Below, piece after piece: positions 58,024-64,000 of a DNA stretch of 64,000 bases. Both the position numbers and the translations under genes were made by a program. The DNA comes from Hydractinia symbiolongicarpus (taxonomy: Eukaryota > Cnidaria > Hydrozoa > Anthoathecata > Hydractiniidae): NCBI RefSeq assembly GCF_029227915.1, contig NC_079888.1:16227001-16291000 (forward strand). The letters run 5' to 3'. Each line of letters begins with the position of its first letter. The first letter of the stretch is position 1. A model generated the notes under the pieces. The model was not told where the DNA came from, searched no databases, and saw nothing but the letters and a program-made list of their open reading frames with translations.

Positions 58024-60083
58024 TTAAAAGCTTTCGCTGCATTCTTCAGTTTCACCATCTTCTTCTTCCTCTTCATCACATTCTGTTGTAGTATCTTCAT
58101 TCTAAAACAACACAAATTCGTGTCATCTTCACAGTGTTTTTATACGTTTTCATATCAACACATATACATTCCGACACTGGATGTTCTTACTCCTTTTACT
58201 TTCTTAACTGAACATTTTTAAAAGCTATTAACATTTTATTAACTGCTCGTTTTATAAAATGCACTAATATTTGTTAATGCATGTATTATTAGGAAAGAAA
58301 AAAACAATAAATCCGACCCCCACATTTTTTATTCATAAAATTTTTAAGCATAAAAACTTTGTGGAGGCTCAGTATGTTACTGAGATATTCTTAATTTTTG
58401 GCAAATAAAGCCTACAACACTAGGTTATAATAAAAAAGCAAACAAAAACAAACGTGCAAGAGCCTTGATCTTGAAACTAAACAGTGCTTTCTTACAAACA
58501 CTTCACGTAACATATATTTAACCAGAAAACAACAACAAAGTTTTACCGTTTTAAATAGAACCGATTCCGTTTTTTTACGAAAGATTCCGTTTTGTATACA
58601 ACCGATTCCGTTTTGTATACAACCAATTCCGTTTTGTGCACAATCGATTCCGTTTTGTGCACAATCGATTCCGTTTTGTGCACAACCGATTCCGTTTTGT
58701 GCACAATCGATTCCGTTTTGTTTACAACCGATTCCGTTTCGTGTACAACTGGTTGAGTTGCAACATTTACTAATATTTACGCACCAGGTTATCAACCCAC
58801 CAAAATTATTAAGTACAGAAAAACTTATATCTCACTTGTGCGGTCGTCTCTACCACTGTAGCATTAACTTGCGAAACAATCTCGTTTCCATGGAGATCTC
58901 GGTTCTTTAAATTACCCAACCAAAAAGCAGCGTCACAGTGATTGTAGACGAGTGTAGCCTGGAAACGAAATTGTTATTTCCAAAGTTAAAATTTATTTTT
59001 ATCAGCTCAATGCGACGGGGAATGGATTTGCGAGGCTACTACACGATTTAACCAAAGTAGAATAACCTGTTTTAAGTTGCGACATTTACGGCAGGTTGGT
59101 ACTACAAATGACCATAATCGATGCAAACTTTTACAAACGAAAGTAATATGGACGCCATTAACGTTTTAGATTTCATTACTTCATCTATTTCTTTCTATCC
59201 CAAGATAATCAATTTTCGCGATTAGTCTTTTTTAATATACACCACGGGAATGAACCTTCGCGATTATAGGATTTCACTATAAAGAGATGTGCAAGTATTA
59301 TTTACCTTCACGCGAAACACGAACATTTCCAAGCATTTTTTTAAACCCGGTACGTGCGTTGTCATGGTGATATCTTTGGCAACTTTCGAATGTCCGCAGA
59401 GATGTTGTAATGATCTCGTACTCTGTTGCGCACCTTTCAGAATACTGTGTACCAAATCCTAAAGAAAGGTTTCTGTATGTTGAATAGCGCTAATCAAACG
59501 CACCATCAAAAACATTGTGGGGCTTTTCAGCAATATCATTCACGACATTCAAAAGTTTGTGATCCATAGCTTTATTCATTTAATGGTGAATTTTTACTTA
59601 TTAGGATTTTTATAAAATGCCTAGGGTAGTTTTAAGCAATGTCCGTTATCTCACAATCTGGTGGAATATAAATAGCAAAATTTCAAACAAAAAATGTAAA
59701 ATAGAATAAAATAGGCCTGATCAGAAGTCAATCTGACACATCAAGCAAACAAACAAACAAACAGCAAAGCAACATACTTTATTCGTTCGCAGCGTTTTAT
59801 CTAATAATGGCATCACAGACCGTAGGAACTGTTCCAAGTACAATCTCGAACACTAAACACAAAAAAATAAATAAATGGGTAAAAAAGTTTAGAAACCAAT
59901 TATTCTAATTAGAAACAGTCTATGCAAGCATAAGTGTCAGTAAAGTTTATGAGAGTCTTTCATAAAACTTAAATACTATTGCAAACCAGAAAAACACAAG
60001 TCAATGGAGAACAGTGGAGTTGATTCATATTAACACAGTTATACCTTTAATGACGTAATAAGCACTTGTCGTGTATCTATTCC
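58024..60083 (-). CDS. FANCD2: FANCD2 homologue, last five coding exons (3' end of gene)
   Basis: Exons 60083-60045, 59852-59778, 59458-59306, 58958-58836 and 58101-58024 have GT-AG edges and all join in phase 0, giving 155 C-terminal residues. Diagnostic segments are LQHLCGHSK and [17 protein letters not shown] in the third visible exon, and [18 protein letters not shown] in the fourth. These match the conserved C-terminus of vertebrate FANCD2. The last exon encodes a Glu/Asp-rich tail, also typical of the family. FANCD2 pairs with FANCI, is mono-ubiquitinated, and clamps DNA during interstrand crosslink repair in the nucleus. The upstream ~1300 residues expected for the family, including the ubiquitinated lysine, lie beyond the window edge. 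Confidence 0.88.
58560..58750. repeat. 21-bp minisatellite in the last FANCD2 intron, about nine copies
   Basis: The unit is GATTCCGTTTTGTGCACAAYC, varying at GTGCAC/GTATAC and in the final bases. The minus-strand frame across it reads as a 7-residue NGIDCAQ repeat, but it lies between the last two exons and is judged intronic. Confidence 0.8.
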
Positions 60084-60269
60084 CTGTAAGAAGAATGGAG
60101 AACTTTTTTTGTCTTCTTACTGTGCAAGTTATAGGTCAAAGTAAAAATAAAATAGAGGTTTACAACTCTTTTATAAAGTAATATTATTTTGTCTTAACAT
60201 TAAAGCGACCGTTTTTTCGTAAGAAACAAATTTTCGGGTTTAATCTGGATATTTCCTAATTTTATAGGA

Positions 60270-60401
60270 CTAGTCGTTAGCCCGTGGAAAATCCACGGGT
60301 TCGCCCGTCCTTTTTATAGCGCATTGCGTGCTTCTCGCTATTGCGCAGCTAAGCTATCATTTTGCGTGACAGACAGACGTATACGGGTATTATAATATAG
60401 A
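60270..60401 (-). mobile_element. Miniature Helitron-like element, family R2 copy 2
   Basis: The reverse complement starts TCTATATTATAATACCCG after A and ends ACGACTAG before T, with a CCCGTGGA/TCCACGGG hairpin about 10 bases before the end. Nearly identical to 2131-2265. It lies upstream of the first visible FANCD2 exon, in the presumed intron. Confidence 0.75.
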
Positions 60402-60652
60402 TATTTTTTAAAGTTATGGATCCAGACCCCTGTTTTGAAAAGTAAATTAGAACATTACTTCTGGTCTAAAATTAGAATTAAAAACTTGTTGTATGTTGAT
60501 AAAAAATTTCTTTATATTTTTTGCCAATGTCATCGATGCAAATAAGACTGGGGAAGAGGTTGCGTAAAAATTCACCCACCTTCACAAACGAATTCAACAT
60601 TTGGAATAACCGGATTGATGTTTGTACCAATTGCAAACGCTCTTCCACGTCC

Positions 60653-60703
60653 TACAACAACAACAACAACAACAATAACAACAACAACAACAACAACAAC
60701 AGC

Positions 60704-60785
<82 letters not shown>

Positions 60786-60787
60786 GC

Positions 60788-60820
<33 letters not shown>

Positions 60821-60835
60821 AACAACAACAACAAA
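60653..60835 (+). repeat. (AAC)n microsatellite with rare substitutions
   Basis: About 60 units with scattered AAT and AGC variants. It produces poly-Asn, poly-Thr and poly-Leu frames that are not genes. Confidence 0.95.
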
Positions 60836-61191
60836 ACGGTTATATACTTTCGCGGTGTCAATTCACTGTCTTTGTAAAAATTTTGCGGGAAAAACTTTTA
60901 GCGGATTCAAGTTTCGTATATCTCGCGGGTGAAGTTTACGCGGTTCGTGACTTTAATAAATAAAAACTATATTTTGACTAAAAGTTGACGATATGTTAAA
61001 GCTTTTCGCGGGAATAAATTTTTGCGTTTTTTATTTTTTATTATTTTCGAGATTTCGTTGGAATAAACTTTCAGCAGTTGAGTAACTAAGACGTGCATCC
61101 GAAGGAAACAAGGTTAAATTACTGCGAAATTTCTGTTCTTAAAGTACAAGATATAACAAGTAACCGAACCAAGTGAACCTTTTAAGAAGCC

Positions 61192-61194
61192 TTA
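61192..61194. repeat. Target site duplication TTA (left)
   Basis: TTA directly before the left TIR matches TTA at 63997-63999 after the right TIR; three-base TWA duplications are typical of PIF/Harbinger. Confidence 0.75.
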
Positions 61195-61233
61195 AGCGGG
61201 TTTTCCACTAGGCGGATTATTCCGTGTGGAGCG
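61195..61233 (+). repeat. Harbinger left terminal inverted repeat
   Basis: 39 bases starting AGCGGGTTTTCCACTAGGCG; 37 of 39 positions match the right TIR. Confidence 0.9.
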
Positions 61234-61469
61234 GAGCGGCCATTGTTGTTCTTGTGAAAATTCCGCCAAAGGCGTTCCGCTACGCGCGGAATTAAAAGTT
61301 GAACCGGACTCGACTTTTCCGCCACTGTAAATTCCGCGAGCCAATCAAAATGCTTGATTTCGTGTGTTTTACATAAAATTTAAAATAGCTGAAAGCTGAA
61401 AGGAAATAGCGAAGCAGTAGCTGTGAATGCATCATTGTGAACCATTGTGACAAGAAAAAGGGAAATAAG

Positions 61470-62477
61470 ATGTCTTTCGCAGAATCTAGTCAGATTTTGA
61501 TGTCATGCACGCCAGTAGAGAGTCAAGTTACAGAATTTGACAAAGAATTGTTTATAGAGGAAGTAAGTAGAGCTTAGCTAGCTAGCTAGTTTATTTTTCT
61601 AAAGCTAAACTTGGTTATCTGTTTTTTTGTTTGCCATAGTCAAATAACTATTTCTAAAACATTTGTAGGTTCGGAAATTTCCATGTCTATGGAACATTTA
61701 TTCTACTGATTACAAAGACAGAAACATCAAAAATAATGCATGGCAAGAATTGGCAAGAATATTTCAAAAAGATTGTAAGTAAACCCCTACTATCTCATAG
61801 CTACATATATATTTGCTGTTGTTTTTATTTTCAGAAAGAAAGTAAAATCACATAATTTTTGGAATCTGATATTAAATATATACCGTGTATATATATATGG
61901 CTTTTTATTATTTGTAGGCGAATTCCTTCAAAAACAACTAAAATATTTAAAAGACAACCTGAAAAAATGTCTCGACAGAAGAACAAGGATGACAATATCA
62001 GGTGCAGCTGCTTCGTCGTTACCAAAATGTAACTATTTTGAACAGATGTCCTTTCTTTATGAAAGAGCACCTATGAACTTCCCAACTGAAAGCAATGTAC
62101 GGATACAGAGTAAAGAAAATACAGAACAAACGTGTTCAAAGGAAAGCGTTGATCAACCCCCTGATGTAGATTTGTTCACACCACCACAATCTCCTATGAT
62201 TTTGAACAAAATTACGGACAGTGGCAGCGCTACTGTCACGGCAAAGCGGGAGAAAAGAAAACGTAGTGAGAATGCAGAAGGAAATAGAATTTTGAAAGAG
62301 TTGGATGCAATAGAGAAAGAATTAAAAGCTGGTGATAAAGAGGAATGTGAAGATAGTCTTTTTTGCCGTAGCCTAGTGCCCACTTTAAGAAAATTATCTG
62401 CCAAGAAGAACAAAATGGCAAAAATTAAGATTTCGCAGCTGTTGTTTGAAATTGAGTTTGATGAGGCATGTGAATAA
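61470..62477 (+). CDS. Harbinger MADF/Myb-like accessory protein, three exons, 252 aa
   Basis: Exons 61470-61562, 61669-61774 and 61918-62477 join in phases 0 and 1 with GTAAGT donors and TTTGTAG acceptors. The N-terminal half is a MADF-type trihelix: VRKFPCLWNIYSTDYKDRNI in exon 2, then WQELARIF, a basic helix in exon 3 and YFEQMSFLYER. The C-terminal end (LVPTLRKLSAKKNKMAKIKI) resembles a BESS-like interaction motif. In PIF/Harbinger elements this second protein binds subterminal DNA and brings the transposase to the nucleus and the ends. It is convergent with the transposase, leaving 94 bases between their stops. AATAAA overlaps the stop codon. Confidence 0.85.
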
Positions 62478-62571
62478 AACTAATTTTCTCTTTAACATTT
62501 TTTACATAACATAACATTTTTTACAGTATTTGTATGGATGTACATTTTCTATACATGTTGACATAAATTAT

Positions 62572-63876
62572 TCAGTTTTTATTTTGTCCTGTACTATTGA
62601 CAATATCCCACTGCCATTCTACTGCTCCTTCATTGTTGAAATAGTATTTAAATTCATCCCGAATTAAGGCTGCCTGTTTTGAATAATTGTTTGAACTACA
62701 ATTTGTTAAGTCCTGAATACCACTGATACTTTCAGAGTCTTTTCTCCATTCACCTGGAATAATATTGTTTTGGCTTCCTCTATCAACATAGTTTTCTGGG
62801 CAGTAATTATAAGTATCATTTGCATTGGAAACAGTCATTAAGTAGTTGTGTAATGCCACCACTGCTTTAGTTATTAATACAACTTTGTCGACTTTACTTA
62901 TGATGGGTCGGCGAAGAATTCGAAAGCGGCTTGCAGCAATCCCAAATACATTTTCTACTACTCGCCGCGCTCTTGAGAGCCTATAGTTGAATACTCGCTT
63001 TTCTTTTGCCAAGTTTTGAAGTGGGTACGGTTTCATCATGTGAGGTTTCAGCCCAAAAGCATCATCACCTATGAAAGTAAAAGGCAACACACGATTTGAC
63101 TGTGGTAGTTTTGATGCTTTTGGAATATTAAGTAGATTATTCTCAATGCTATAGCCAAGATTGCTGTTCCCATACACACTACCATCACTTTGTCTTCCTG
63201 TATCTCCAATATCTACCATTAGAAATTTATAAAGTGCACTGCACACTGCCATAAGCACAATACTGTGTTGCTTTTTATAATTAAAGAATGCTGAACCTGA
63301 TCTTGCTGGGGCCTGCATCACAACATGCTTTCCATCGATTGCCCCTAAGCAATTTGGAAAGTTCCATTTTTTATAAAATTCCTGAGCTACATGTTGCCAT
63401 TCTTCTGGGGAGTTTGGAGGTTTAAGATAGTTTTTGTCAGACAGAGCATCCCATATGGCCCTACATGTTTCGGGGATAATCCTTCCTACAACAGTTGGGC
63501 TCATTCGAAAGTTTGAGGCAATAGTCACTTGTGCATCTCCAGTAACTAAGTATCTCATAGTAACACATAATCTTTCACTTGGTTTGATCGATTCTCGCAT
63601 TCTTGTTTCTTTCTTTACAACAAGGGGAGCTACCCAAGACAGTAACGTTTCCAAATCAGAAGGAGACATACGAAAGTATTGGAAAAACAGTTGATGATCA
63701 TATAGCTTCAAATCCTGTATCAGTAAATGAAACTCCCCCTTCTGCTTTCGTTCTTGGTAAATTTGGCGTATCCAGAATCTTTTTTTATATTTTCTATTAT
63801 TTTTTTCATTTTCTAATGCCAACAATTTCAATAGTTTAACTTTTTTAAGAAGAACTAATCGGCGACTGAACTTCAT
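62572..63876 (-). CDS. PIF/Harbinger DDE transposase (HARBI1-like), 434 aa
   Basis: One uninterrupted exon from ATG at 63876. The basic N-terminus is followed by a helix-turn-helix-like region (about 100-140, ASNFRMSPTVVGRIIPETC) and the DDE_Tnp_4 nuclease core. The first catalytic Asp is in CLGAIDGKHV (D181), the second in FIGDDAF (D271) and the Glu in RRVVENVFG (E308). The family motif SDGSVYGNSNLG is also present. Length and motif order are normal for an active HARBI1-type enzyme, which cuts TIR ends and joins them to TWA targets. No frameshift or stop is seen. Confidence 0.95.
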   Translation of the reverse strand: MKFSRRLVLLKKVKLLKLLALENEKNNRKYKKRFWIRQIYQERKQKGEFHLLIQDLKLYDHQLFFQYFRMSPSDLETLLSWVAPLVVKKETRMRESIKPSERLCVTMRYLVTGDAQVTIASNFRMSPTVVGRIIPETCRAIWDALSDKNYLKPPNSPEEWQHVAQEFYKKWNFPNCLGAIDGKHVVMQAPARSGSAFFNYKKQHSIVLMAVCSALYKFLMVDIGDTGRQSDGSVYGNSNLGYSIENNLLNIPKASKLPQSNRVLPFTFIGDDAFGLKPHMMKPYPLQNLAKEKRVFNYRLSRARRVVENVFGIAASRFRILRRPIISKVDKVVLITKAVVALHNYLMTVSNANDTYNYCPENYVDRGSQNNIIPGEWRKDSESISGIQDLTNCSSNNYSKQAALIRDEFKYYFNNEGAVEWQWDIVNSTGQNKN

Positions 63877-63957
63877 GGTGTTGTTTGCATAATGGCGCCG
63901 TGCTTAGTGGAAAAATAAAATGCGTTCTGCGGGACGGAAAATATCCTCTGCGCTGAA

Positions 63958-63996
63958 CGCTCCGCACGGAATAATCCGCCTAGTGGAAAACCGGCT
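63958..63996 (-). repeat. Harbinger right terminal inverted repeat
   Basis: The reverse complement starts AGCCGGTTTTCCACTAGGCG; the TTA duplication follows at 63997-63999. Confidence 0.9.
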
Positions 63997-64000
63997 TTAA

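Larger units (their letters stand above)
61195..63996. mobile_element. Complete PIF/Harbinger DNA transposon, 2.8 kb
   Basis: The TIRs at 61195-61233 and 63958-63996 agree at 37 of 39 positions and begin AGCSGGTTTTCCACTAGGCG. They are flanked by TTA duplications. Inside are the two genes a PIF/Harbinger element needs, arranged tail to tail: a MADF/Myb-like protein (+) and a DDE transposase (-), both uninterrupted. Subterminal regions on both sides are rich in TTCCGC/GCGGAA motifs, candidate binding sites for the accessory protein. It may be active or recently active. It lies upstream of the first visible FANCD2 exon, probably in an intron. Confidence 0.93.

Noticed and set aside
58412-58795. 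127-codon Cys repeat frame as a separate gene
   Set aside because: It is a 21-bp minisatellite in an intron between supported FANCD2 exons, with no signal peptide.
60521-60932. Poly-Asn, poly-Thr and poly-Leu open frames
   Set aside because: Produced by the (AAC)n microsatellite.

Overview
The window looks like nuclear DNA of an early-branching animal, most likely a cnidarian and possibly a hydrozoan. The evidence is AT-rich sequence, GT-AG introns with sharp exon edges, animal-specific genes, and a heavy load of Helitron-like, Harbinger, Penelope, LINE and Polinton-like sequences. The taxonomic call is inferred from gene content, not from a marker gene.

Host genes, left to right: (1) a four-exon gene for a 104-residue secreted cysteine-rich protein (8744-10623, +); (2) a single-exon gene for a 450-residue cell-surface LRR-EGF-transmembrane protein (22725-24077, +); (3) a four-exon gene for a ~1456-residue chromodomain protein (41441 down to 29691, -), whose chromodomain is split over two small exons 4-8 kb upstream of the giant last exon; (4) a gene for a secreted His/Cys/Pro-rich protein (56701-55805, -) with an intron in its 5' leader; (5) the last five coding exons of a FANCD2 homologue (60083-58024, -), the rest lying beyond the right edge.

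Mobile DNA: 1-8.5 kb holds Helitron-like copies, a decayed Penelope-like element and minisatellites. 10.6-22.7 kb and 24.1-29.7 kb are mostly unassigned, with a 12-copy ~53-bp tandem array at 13.9-14.5 kb. The chromodomain-gene introns hold Helitron-like copies, tRNA-derived SINEs and minisatellites. 42.1-54.8 kb is a dense virus-like region of Polinton/adintovirus character. One half (42.1-47.5 kb, -) has a broken integrase, an unidentified structural-type frame and a basic protein frame cut by a LINE. The other half (about 47.8-54.8 kb) has short overlapping ORFs and a 5.8-kb unit flanked by ~0.81-kb inverted arms, each carrying a broken copy of the same membrane-protein gene. No DNA polymerase, packaging ATPase or protease is visible, so this looks like a decayed, partial element. 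61195-63996 is a complete PIF/Harbinger transposon with matching TIRs, TTA target duplications and two open genes (MADF/Myb-like protein and DDE transposase), sitting in the FANCD2 gene.

The least explained signals are a scattered family of ~65-125-bp hairpins with ends resembling AACCTCGTCCCCAGGGC, the inverted-arm virus-like unit, and the architecture of the chromodomain protein.
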